Positions 1 through 7,597 of a stretch of DNA of 64,000 nucleotides are shown piece by piece. Positions within the stretch are counted from its first letter, which is position 1. Each line of letters begins with the position of its first letter. The notes under the pieces are model-generated. The model saw only the letters and a list, made by a program, of their open reading frames with translations, did no database searches and was not told the origin of the DNA. The stretch is from G963675935 sp963803125. Lineage in GTDB: Bacteria > Planctomycetota > Planctomycetia > Pirellulales > Thermoguttaceae. The stretch spans positions 558,001 through 622,000 of the forward strand of contig CAWDLR010000004.1 in NCBI GenBank assembly GCA_963803125.1. Reading direction: 5' to 3'. The position numbers were made by a program, and so were the translations under genes.

Positions 1-2
1 AT

Positions 3-1391
3 TGGAAGGCGACTCGCCACGCCGCCCGCTCGAAGGAACTGTGCCTGACGCTGGGCTACAACACCGCCGTCTTCGCCGCGCTGCTGCGATGGAAGGGCGT
101 CCCGAACGTCTTCAACATGGATGGGATCGAATGGGCGCGGGCCAAGTGGAGCCCGCCGGCCAAGGCCTGGCTCTGGTTGAACGATTGGGCGGGCTGCTGG
201 CTGGGAAACCACCTGGTGGCCGACCATCCCGAGATCGAACAGCACCTGCGCTCGCGGGTGCGGGCGGCGAAGATCACGATGATTCCTTATGGGGCCGAGC
301 TTATCCAAGACCCCGACGCAACGCCGCTGGCCCCCCTCGGCTTGACGCCGGGGCGTTTCCTGACGCTGATCGCGCGGGCCGAGCCGGAAAACTCGATCCT
401 GGAAGTGGTGACCGCGTTTTCCCGCAAGCCGCGCGGGTTCACGCTGGCCGTGCTGGGCAAGTACGACCAGTCGAACGCCTACCATCGCGCCGTGCAGGCG
501 GCCGCAAGCGGTGAGGTCAGGTTCTTGGGGGCGATCTACGATAAGGTGACGCTCCGCGCCCTGCGCGGCCACTGCCTGGCGTATATCCACGGCCATCGCG
601 TCGGCGGCACCAATCCGTCGTTGGTCGAGGCCCTGGGGGCCGGCAATCCCGTGCTGGCGCACGACAACCGCTTCAACCGCTGGGTGGCGGGCGAGGGGGC
701 CGAGTATTTCGCCGACGCCGAACAATGCGCCGCACGGCTCGACGAAATGCTGGCCTCTCCGGACGTGCTCCGCGCGATGGCCGAGGCCAGCCGCCGCCGC
801 TTCTTCGAGAGGTTTCAATGGGAGGACGTGCTGGCGCAGTACGAGACGCTGCTTGCGGCCGAGCTTCGCGATCCGCTCGAATTGGGTCCGCCCGGCCACG
901 ACCCCTTGACCGGCCTGCCCGACCGGCGGCTGTTCGCCCGGCGGCTGGATCGGGCGATCCGCCGCGGGCAGCGGCACCGCGATTACCATTTCGCCGTCTG
1001 CTTCATTGACCTCGACGGCTTCAAGACGATCAACGATACCTTCGGGCATTTGGCCGGCGACCAGGTTCTTTGCGAGGTCGCCCGGCGGTTGACCGGCTGC
1101 ATTCGGCCCGGCGACATGGCCGCGCGGTACGGCGGCGACGAGTTCACCGTCTTCCTCGACGATCTGCGAAACCAGGCCGAGGCGGAACTGGTGGCGCGGC
1201 GGATCCTCGATCGGCTGCAAGCAGCGGTCGCGATCGACGGCCGCGACGTGACGGTCAAAGCGAGCGTCGGCGTTGCGTTGAGTTCCGCCGACCGCCGGCA
1301 ACTCCACGACCTGCTGCACCGCGCCGATGGCGCCATGTATCGGGCAAAGTCGCTCGGCGGCGGCCAATCGGCGGTCGCGGATGAGGATTGA
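3..1391 (+). CDS. Glycosyltransferase (GT4-like) fused to a GGDEF domain, 5' partial
   Basis: The reading frame is open from the left edge, so the true start lies outside the window; 462 residues are visible. Residues 1-290 resemble the end of a GT-B glycosyltransferase of the rhamnosyl/DUF1972 type: the acceptor-side motif NMDGIEWARAKWS is near the start and the donor-side stretch GTNPSLVEALGAGNPVLAHD follows near residue 220. From about residue 300 a complete GGDEF domain follows (DPLTGLPDRR, FIDLDGFKTINDTFGH, RYGGDEF). An RPGD I-site stands five residues before GGDEF, as in product-inhibited diguanylate cyclases. It therefore probably transfers a sugar, likely for exopolysaccharide, and also makes or senses c-di-GMP. 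The fusion is inferred from one uninterrupted frame. The next gene (a tRNA modification enzyme) is unrelated. Confidence 0.8.
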   Translation, partial: WKATRHAARSKELCLTLGYNTAVFAALLRWKGVPNVFNMDGIEWARAKWSPPAKAWLWLNDWAGCWLGNHLVADHPEIEQHLRSRVRAAKITMIPYGAELIQDPDATPLAPLGLTPGRFLTLIARAEPENSILEVVTAFSRKPRGFTLAVLGKYDQSNAYHRAVQAAASGEVRFLGAIYDKVTLRALRGHCLAYIHGHRVGGTNPSLVEALGAGNPVLAHDNRFNRWVAGEGAEYFADAEQCAARLDEMLASPDVLRAMAEASRRRFFERFQWEDVLAQYETLLAAELRDPLELGPPGHDPLTGLPDRRLFARRLDRAIRRGQRHRDYHFAVCFIDLDGFKTINDTFGHLAGDQVLCEVARRLTGCIRPGDMAARYGGDEFTVFLDDLRNQAEAELVARRILDRLQAAVAIDGRDVTVKASVGVALSSADRRQLHDLLHRADGAMYRAKSLGGGQSAVADED

Positions 1392-1412
1392 ATTGGGGAA
1401 CGGCAACCATAC

Positions 1413-1494
1413 CCGTTTAGCCGCCGCGTCCACGCGGCGCTGGAATGGGGAAATCGCCGCCACTTGCCCCCGCGTGGACGCGGGGGCTAAACGG
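1413..1494. repeat. Intergenic palindromic element, GTTTAGCC family
   Basis: The arms begin with CCGTTTAGCCGCCGCGTCCA and end with its near reverse complement, separated by about 30 bases. A second full copy lies at 7492-7566 and a degraded one near 50390. Other elements (9672, 21586, 22876, 23160) share only the outer GTTTAGCC...GGCTAAAC ends. It fills most of the gap between the glycosyltransferase and the dihydrouridine synthase. Confidence 0.85.
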
Positions 1495-1532
1495 AGTGGA
1501 TCGGCATCCACTGCACAGTTGAATTAGCGCCC

Positions 1533-2489
1533 ATGCACATCGGCCGGCTGCGAATCTCACACCCGTTCACGCAAGCGCCGCTGGAAGAACATAGCAACGC
1601 CCCGTTTCGCATGTTGATGAAGCGGCACGGGGCGAGCCTGACGTGCGGCGAACGGGTCGATGCCGCGCAGGCGGTTCGCCGCGATCGCCGGGCAATGCGG
1701 ACGCTCGCCACATCGCCGGCGGAAGCGCCGCGGGCGGGCCAGATCAGCGGGGCCGATCCCGCGACAATGGCCGAGGCGGCGCGGATCGTCGAATCGCTCG
1801 GTTACGACCTGGTCGATCTGAACTTCGATTGCCCCGTGCGGCGGCTGTTGGCTCGCGGCGAAGGCGGGGCGCTGTTGGCCGATCCGCCGCAGATCGAGCG
1901 AATCGTCGCCGCGGTCGTCCGCGGAGTGTCGATTCCGGCGAGTCTCAAGATCCGCAGCGGGCCCGACGCAGCCCGCGAAACCGCCGTTGAAGTCTCTCGC
2001 CGTGCCGAGGCAGCGGGGGCGGCGGCCGTCAGCGTTCATGCCCGCAGCGTGACGCAAGCGTACGTCGGCGATGCAGATTGGAGCGTCATCGCGCGGGTGA
2101 AGCAGGCGGTGCGGATTCCCGTGCTCGGCGGCGGCAGCGTCCGCGCGGCGGCCGATGCTGTTCGCCTGCTGAGTGAAACCGGCGCGGATGCCGTCGCCAT
2201 CGGCCGCGGTTGTCTCGGCAATCCGTGGATTTTCGAGCAGGCCCGCTCGCTCTGGAGCGGCGGTGCAACACCGCCTGAGCCGACCGCGCGGCAGCGCGTC
2301 CGCGCGATGTTACAGTTGGTCGAGGACGAGTTTCGCTTCTACGGCCCGACCGTGGCCCTGCGTCGTTTGCCGCGAACGAGTTGCTACTTCGCCAAGGTCC
2401 TGCCGGATTACCACGAATTCCGCACGGCCGTGCGAAAAGTGCGGAATCTCACCGATTTCCGGCGACTGGCGAAAGAAGTTGGCGGCTGA
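1533..2489 (+). CDS. tRNA-dihydrouridine synthase (DusB-like)
   Basis: A 318-residue FMN-dependent enzyme predicted to reduce uridine to dihydrouridine in the tRNA D-loop. It is a TIM barrel followed by a helical tRNA-binding tail. The catalytic cysteine is in LNFDCPVRRL (about residue 97), followed by the GEGGALL loop. The FMN/tRNA histidine motif reads VHARSVTQAYVGDADW, and the phosphate-binding strand reads PVLGGGSVRAAADAV...AIGRGCLGNPWIF. Length is normal for DusB. The N-terminal FMN motif is HPFTQAPLEEHSN rather than the usual APMAGVTD form, so substrate position is not certain. No clear Shine-Dalgarno sequence precedes the ATG. The gene ends 12 bases from the convergent ftsH stop. Confidence 0.88.
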   Translation: MHIGRLRISHPFTQAPLEEHSNAPFRMLMKRHGASLTCGERVDAAQAVRRDRRAMRTLATSPAEAPRAGQISGADPATMAEAARIVESLGYDLVDLNFDCPVRRLLARGEGGALLADPPQIERIVAAVVRGVSIPASLKIRSGPDAARETAVEVSRRAEAAGAAAVSVHARSVTQAYVGDADWSVIARVKQAVRIPVLGGGSVRAAADAVRLLSETGADAVAIGRGCLGNPWIFEQARSLWSGGATPPEPTARQRVRAMLQLVEDEFRFYGPTVALRRLPRTSCYFAKVLPDYHEFRTAVRKVRNLTDFRRLAKEVGG

Positions 2490-2501
2490 TGTTGCCCCAG
2501 G

Positions 2502-4454
2502 TTACTCGCTGTGTTCCGCCCGTTTGTAGAGCGGCGGGCCGAGGAGCTTCTCGATCTCTTCTTCGTCGAGCGTTTCGGCTTCTTCCAGCTTGTCGGCCAG
2601 CAAGTCGAGTTTCTCGCGGCGGTCGTTGAGCATCACCGTCGCTTTATCGGAAGCTTCGCGGAGGATGCGGGAGACCTCTTCGTCGATCACCTGGGCGGTG
2701 TGCTCGCTGAAGCGGCGGGGCTCGGCCATCTCGCGGCCGAGGAAGGGATGATCCTCGACGTCGCGGAAGGCCACCGGCCCGAGCCGCTCGCTCATGCCCC
2801 AGTGCGTGACCATTCGACGGGCCAATTGCGTCGCCTTGTTCAGGTCGTCTTCGGCCCCCGCGCTGTACTGGTCGAAGATCATCTTCTCGGCCGCCCGGCC
2901 GCCCAAGAGGAAGAGCAGCCGCGTGTGCAATTCGCTCTCGCTGATGCTCATGCGATCTTCCTCGGGCAGCAGTTGCGTGGCCCCGAGCGAACGGCCGCGG
3001 GGGACGATCGAGACTTTGTGCAGCCGGTCGGCGCCCGGCACGCTCCAGGCCAGCAGGGTGTGGCCCGACTCGTGATAGGCGGTCATCCGCTTCTCTTGCT
3101 CGGAGAGGACCTCTTCGCGTTTCGAGCCCATTAGGAGTTTGTCGCGGGCGTACTCGAAATCGGCCATCGCGACGCGGTCCTTGTCGTGGCGGCTGGCCCA
3201 GAGGGCGGCTTCGTTGACCAGGTTGCTGATGTCGGCGCCGGTCAGGCCGACGGTGCCCGCCGCCAGCCGCTGCATGTCAACGTCGTCGGCCAGCGGCACG
3301 TCCTTGCTGTGGACCTGGAAGATCGCCAGCCGGCCCTTGTAGCTGGGGCGATCGACGGTGATGTGGCGGTCGAAGCGGCCGGGACGCAGCAGGGCGGGAT
3401 CGAGCACGTCCGGCCGGTTCGTGGCTGCCATCACGATCACCGACTCGGTCTGGGCGAAGCCGTCCATCTCGCTGAGGATCTGGTTGAGCGTCTGTTCGCG
3501 TTCGTCGTGGCCGCCGCCGACGCCGGCGCCGCGGTGACGGCCGACGGCGTCGATTTCGTCGATAAAGAGGATGGCCGGGGCGCTTTCTTTGGCGGTGTTG
3601 AACAGGTCGCGGACGCGGCCGGCGCCGACGCCGACGAACATCTGGATGAACTCGGAGCCGTTGATGGAGAAGAAGGGGACGCCCGCCTCGCCGGCCACCG
3701 CCCTGCCCAAGAGCGTCTTGCCCGTGCCCGGCGGACCCATCAGCAGAATGCCCTTGGGGACGCGGGCCCCCAGCCGCTGGAACTTGGCCGGATTGCGGAG
3801 GAAATCGACGACTTCTTGCAAATCGTGCTTGACGCCCTCCAGCCCGGCCACGTCGGCGAAGGTGATCGGCTTGCCCGAGGCGTCGTAGCGCCGCGCCCCG
3901 CTCTTCGCAAAGCTGCCGGTCAGGCCGCCGGAGAAGAACGAATCGCGAGCGCGGCGAAAGAGGAACGCCACGCCCACGAACAAAGCCCCCAAAACCAGTA
4001 CATAGACAAGCAGTACGACGAAGGTGTTGTCGGGCGGGACGGTCGCTTTGTAATCGTTCGGCTTCAGCCTGCGGAGCAACAGCTTGTTCAACTCCTGATC
4101 GTCCAACGCCATCGGCGGTAGCACGGTGACGAACTGTTTGTTCAGCCGCGGGGAGTTTCCGCGCGAGTCCGGCTTGGCTTTCAGATCGACGGGGGCCGTT
4201 TTAAACTCGCCGTAGAGTTTCGTCCCTTCGATGTTGGCACTGGCGATATTGTCGTCCTTATCCAACTGCTGCCAGAAGAAGCCGTAGTCGATTTCCGAGC
4301 GGCCGTCGCTGGACTGCTGATAGATCACGAACCCCACGACCGCCAGGATCGCCAGCGCCCACCACAGCGACACGGTCATCCGCGGATTGGGATACAGTCT
4401 GCGTGGCGGCGGACTATCGTCCCTCTTCTCGGGCTTCTCGGACGGATCGGGCAT
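2502..4454 (-). CDS. ftsH: ATP-dependent zinc metalloprotease FtsH
   Basis: A 650-residue membrane-anchored AAA+ protease that degrades membrane and regulatory proteins. It shows an N-terminal membrane segment (LWWALAILAVVGFVIYQ), a periplasmic domain, a second membrane segment (VLLVYVLVLGALFVGVAFLF), Walker A GPPGTGKT, Walker B ILFIDEIDAVG, the SRH region (NRPDVLDPALLRPGRFDRH) and the zinc motif HESGH in AYHESGHTLL. The start at 4454 is preferred over an ATG at 4487 because AGAGGAG lies just upstream of 4454 and the next residues, MPDPSEKPEK, fit a short cytoplasmic tail. It lies downstream of recQ on the same strand with a 166-base spacer. All key residues are present. Confidence 0.96.
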   Translation of the reverse strand: MPDPSEKPEKRDDSPPPRRLYPNPRMTVSLWWALAILAVVGFVIYQQSSDGRSEIDYGFFWQQLDKDDNIASANIEGTKLYGEFKTAPVDLKAKPDSRGNSPRLNKQFVTVLPPMALDDQELNKLLLRRLKPNDYKATVPPDNTFVVLLVYVLVLGALFVGVAFLFRRARDSFFSGGLTGSFAKSGARRYDASGKPITFADVAGLEGVKHDLQEVVDFLRNPAKFQRLGARVPKGILLMGPPGTGKTLLGRAVAGEAGVPFFSINGSEFIQMFVGVGAGRVRDLFNTAKESAPAILFIDEIDAVGRHRGAGVGGGHDEREQTLNQILSEMDGFAQTESVIVMAATNRPDVLDPALLRPGRFDRHITVDRPSYKGRLAIFQVHSKDVPLADDVDMQRLAAGTVGLTGADISNLVNEAALWASRHDKDRVAMADFEYARDKLLMGSKREEVLSEQEKRMTAYHESGHTLLAWSVPGADRLHKVSIVPRGRSLGATQLLPEEDRMSISESELHTRLLFLLGGRAAEKMIFDQYSAGAEDDLNKATQLARRMVTHWGMSERLGPVAFRDVEDHPFLGREMAEPRRFSEHTAQVIDEEVSRILREASDKATVMLNDRREKLDLLADKLEEAETLDEEEIEKLLGPPLYKRAEHSE

Positions 4455-4620
4455 GGATGCTCCTCTTCGCTGCTCTCCGGCAAGCACGGCGGAAGCAATT
4501 CAACGCCGCCGCACCGTGCAATTATATCTTATATCCGATGAACGCACGATTGGCGACCGGCGGGCACGACAGGGCGGGCCCAAACGACCTCTTCTTCTAT
4601 CACTTTCCGTCCGCCGATTC

Positions 4621-7431
4621 CTACTCCGTTTGCCGGGCGTGCTCCAGGACAACTTCCCGCGGCAAACCGCGGATCGCCATGCACTCGTCCACCGTGAAGC
4701 CGGCGGCCAGCAGGCGACGGGTCCAGTGGGAGGAGGGCGGAGAGGGGGAGACGGAGAGAAGGGGCGACGAGGAGACCGCAGACAATTCAGCCTCTTCCTG
4801 TCTTTTCCTCTCCTCGTCTCCCCTTCTCCCCCTCTCCCCCTCTCCGTCTTCCGCGAGCCCTTCACGGATAATCTCCAAGAGCGTGTGGCCGTAACGCTCG
4901 ACCTTCACCGGGCCCATGCCCTTGACGGCCGAGAGCTGCTCGCGCGTCACGGGGCGATAGCGGGCCAGTTCGGCGAGAGTCGAGTTCTGCAAAATGCAAT
5001 AGAGCGGCACGCCGGCCTCGTCGGCGATCTCGGTTCGCCAACGCTTGAGGGCATCGAGGATTTCGGGATCGGGCGAATCGAGGTCGCCGCCGGCTTGTTC
5101 TGGTTGGATTGCGTTCGCGGCCGCATTGGTGGGCAATGAATTGCCCACCCCTTGAGCGGCAGTGGGCGATGAATCGCCCAGGCGTTGAGTGCGGAGTTTT
5201 CGCTGCAAATCGACGGGGATCGGCAATTGGTTGGCCAGCCGGGCGCGGCCGCGCATCACTTCGCCGCCGAACTCGGTCAGTTCGACCACCGGGCGGAAGC
5301 GATCAACGTCAACCTGCTGCATGCAGCGCATCGCCATCAGCGCGTCGATGAGCAACAGCACTTCATCTTGTTTTAAGTGCTTTAGCAGCCCAAACGTGCT
5401 GAGGCGGTGCAATCCGAGCTTTTTCACCTCGGCGCTGTTCGAGCCGCAGAGCATTTTGGCGATGCGGTTGCGGCCGCAGGCGAAACGTGCCTGGGCGCGG
5501 GCTACGCCGCTGAGCACGATCCGCACGGTGCGGAGAATCGGGTCGTCGAGCGAATCGGCCCCGCCCTCGCTCGCCTCTCCGCCGCACTCATCCTTATGCG
5601 GCCCGGTGGTTTGCGAGGTGGGCGCATCAGGTGGGCAATGAATTGCCCACCCCTCGTCGGCCTCTGACCCCCGACCCCCGGCCCCTGACCCCTGATCCCT
5701 GAACCCTGAACCCTGAATCCTCAGCCCGTGCAAGCGGCAGTTGTCGCAGTGGCCGCAGCGATCGGCGTTCGTCTCGCCGAAGTAGCGGAGAATCTCCTGC
5801 TGGCGGCATGCGCCGCCCATGGCGAAGCGAACGACCCGTTCCAGTTTTTCGTACTCGGCGGCCTTGCGGCGCTCGATCTCCTCGAAGTCGATTTCCAGTT
5901 GGTCGAAGTCCAGATCGCGGCGGATCATGCGGATCGCACGGCCGCGGAACGCCGGCACGTAGGTGAACGCCGCCAGCCGGTTCAGCTCGTGCAGGGCGTG
6001 GGCGATCGATGCCTGGTCCATCTCGTCGTTGGCCGAGAGGTCGCGGACGTTGAACTGCACGATCTCTTGCCGCCGCGGGCCGACGATCCGCTCGACCGCC
6101 CGCAAGACCTTCCGCTGCGACGTGGCCTGCTTGGGCAGGAGATCGACCAGCGTGGGCAGGTCGCTGTCGATCCGCACCGAGGCCATGTTCTGCGAAGCGA
6201 TCAGGCGTTCGAGCACGCCCGCCCCTTCCAGGATCTGCTCGCAATTGCCCACGCCGTCGCTGCCGATCGGCAGGCCGAGCGTCTGCTTCAGATCGTCCTG
6301 GGTGATTTCGATCGGATTCTCGTCGAGTTCGCAGAGATAATCATAGACGGTTTTGACGTGCTCGCGGTCGGGGTAGTTGCTGTCGATGAAGTATTCCTGG
6401 ATGTAGCGATCCGAGGCGTGGAAGAGCATGAGGCAATGGGAGGAGGCGCCGTCGCGGCCGGCGCGGCCGGCCTCCTGATAATAGGCCTCAAGGCTGCCGG
6501 GCATGTTGTAGTGGACGACGAAGCGGACGTCGGCCTTGTCGATGCCCATGCCGAAGGCGTTGGTGGCCACCACGATCTCGCAGCGGCCGCGCATAAAATC
6601 GTCCTGGGCACGGCGGCGTTGGTCGGGCAGCATTCCGGCGTGATAGACGACCGCGCGGCGGCGGGTTTCATTGCCGATGATCTCTGCAACCTCCTCAGCC
6701 CGTTTGCGGGTCGAGGTGTAGATGATGCCCGAGCCGGGCGTGTGGGCGAGAAACTCGACCAACGCCGCCGGCTTCAGCCGCTCGCTCCGCGGCATCTCGA
6801 CCTCGTAGTACAAATTCGGCCGGGCGAAACCGGTGATGAAGGTCTCGGGCTGGTGCAAGGCGAGCAGCTCGACGATGTCGCGGCGGACGCGGTCGGTGGC
6901 CGTGGCCGTCAGGGCGATCGTCGTCGGATTGCCGAGCAGGCGGCGAAAATGCCCGAGCCGGGCGTAATCGGGACGAAAATCGTGGCCCCACTCGCTGATG
7001 CAGTGGGCCTCGTCGACCGCCAGCAGCTTTACGCCCACCGCGCGAACCGCGTCGAGGAACCGCCCGCTGCGGAAGCGCTCGGGCACGACGTACAGCAACC
7101 GGTATTCGCCGGCCGCCATGCGATCGAGCCGTTGGTTCTGCTCGGCGGCCGAGAGCGTGCTGTTGATGAGACTTACCGGCAACCCCAACGCCTGGAGTTG
7201 ATCGACCTGGTCCTTCATCAGCGCGATCAGCGGCGAGACGACCAGCGTCAGCCCTTCGAGCATCAGCGCCGGCAGTTGGTAGCAGAGGCTCTTTCCGCCG
7301 CCGGTGGGCATGACGCAGAGGCAATCCCGCCCGGCCAACACCGTGGCAATCACCCGCTCCTGCCCAGTGCGGAACGAACTGAGCCCGAAGCGGGACAAGC
7401 ACGATTGCGGCGTCAATGCGGGATCGGACAT
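4621..7431 (-). CDS. recQ: ATP-dependent DNA helicase RecQ with repeat-derived inserts
   Basis: A 936-residue 3'-5' DNA helicase for recombination and fork repair, about 200-300 residues longer than usual. The helicase core has Walker A PTGGGKSLCYQ and the DEAH box (AVDEAHCISEWGHDFRPDY). The zinc subdomain reads CRQQEILRYFGE...CGHCDNC. An RQC winged helix, an HRDC domain (about residues 785-850) and a C-terminal helix-turn-helix tail follow. The extra length comes from three in-frame stretches encoded by repeats. One at about residues 570-610 follows the zinc cysteines (5630-5720). One at about 750-767 comes from two short palindromes (5128-5181). One at about 859-898 is a purine/pyrimidine inverted repeat (4735-4855). 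All lie at domain boundaries. A TATAAT box lies on this strand at 7460-7455, about 24 bases before the ATG. Confidence 0.95.
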   Translation of the reverse strand: MSDPALTPQSCLSRFGLSSFRTGQERVIATVLAGRDCLCVMPTGGGKSLCYQLPALMLEGLTLVVSPLIALMKDQVDQLQALGLPVSLINSTLSAAEQNQRLDRMAAGEYRLLYVVPERFRSGRFLDAVRAVGVKLLAVDEAHCISEWGHDFRPDYARLGHFRRLLGNPTTIALTATATDRVRRDIVELLALHQPETFITGFARPNLYYEVEMPRSERLKPAALVEFLAHTPGSGIIYTSTRKRAEEVAEIIGNETRRRAVVYHAGMLPDQRRRAQDDFMRGRCEIVVATNAFGMGIDKADVRFVVHYNMPGSLEAYYQEAGRAGRDGASSHCLMLFHASDRYIQEYFIDSNYPDREHVKTVYDYLCELDENPIEITQDDLKQTLGLPIGSDGVGNCEQILEGAGVLERLIASQNMASVRIDSDLPTLVDLLPKQATSQRKVLRAVERIVGPRRQEIVQFNVRDLSANDEMDQASIAHALHELNRLAAFTYVPAFRGRAIRMIRRDLDFDQLEIDFEEIERRKAAEYEKLERVVRFAMGGACRQQEILRYFGETNADRCGHCDNCRLHGLRIQGSGFRDQGSGAGGRGSEADEGWAIHCPPDAPTSQTTGPHKDECGGEASEGGADSLDDPILRTVRIVLSGVARAQARFACGRNRIAKMLCGSNSAEVKKLGLHRLSTFGLLKHLKQDEVLLLIDALMAMRCMQQVDVDRFRPVVELTEFGGEVMRGRARLANQLPIPVDLQRKLRTQRLGDSSPTAAQGVGNSLPTNAAANAIQPEQAGGDLDSPDPEILDALKRWRTEIADEAGVPLYCILQNSTLAELARYRPVTREQLSAVKGMGPVKVERYGHTLLEIIREGLAEDGEGERGRRGDEERKRQEEAELSAVSSSPLLSVSPSPPSSHWTRRLLAAGFTVDECMAIRGLPREVVLEHARQTE
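4735..4855. repeat. Low-complexity inverted repeat inside recQ
   Basis: A purine-rich arm (units like GGAGAGGGGGAGACGGAG) is followed after about 25 bases by a pyrimidine-rich arm (units like CCCCTCTCCCCCTCTCC), so the whole can fold as an imperfect hairpin. It stays in the recQ frame and encodes a charged then Ser/Pro-rich linker between the HRDC domain and the C-terminal tail. Confidence 0.8.
5128..5181. repeat. Pair of short palindromes inside recQ
   Basis: A 22-base perfect palindrome (core GGGCAATGAATTGCCC) occupies 5128-5149. A related one (core GGGCGATGAATCGCCC) lies at 5161-5181. Both are translated in the recQ frame, giving GNSLPT and GDSSPT motifs upstream of the HRDC domain. Confidence 0.85.
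5630..5720. repeat. Second palindrome copy plus low-complexity tract inside recQ
   Basis: Positions 5630-5651 are identical to the 22-base palindrome at 5128-5149, but recQ reads this copy in a different frame (giving GWAIHCPPD instead of GNSLPT). It is followed by a tract built of CCCTGA/CCCCTGACC-type units up to about 5720. The insert sits directly after the zinc-binding cysteines. Confidence 0.85.
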
Positions 7432-7491
7432 GGGGCGGACCTTGCTAATCCGGCATTATATCGGCTCTTCGCCGCCGCGCGAATCTACGAA

Positions 7492-7566
7492 CGGTTCAGC
7501 CGCCGCGTCCACGCGGCGCTATGACCGGGGCTGATTCTGCGCCGCGTGGACGCGGCGGCTAAACGG
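7492..7566. repeat. Intergenic palindromic element, GTTTAGCC family
   Basis: Nearly perfect inverted arms of about 27 bases (core GCCGCCGCGTCCACGCGGCG) surround a spacer of about 20 bases. The arm sequence matches the element at 1413-1494. It lies between recQ and the ABC permease, both on the minus strand, so it may also end or shape the permease transcript. Confidence 0.85.
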
Positions 7567-7597
7567 TCTTCCCCCTTACGCACGGAGAAACGACGGT

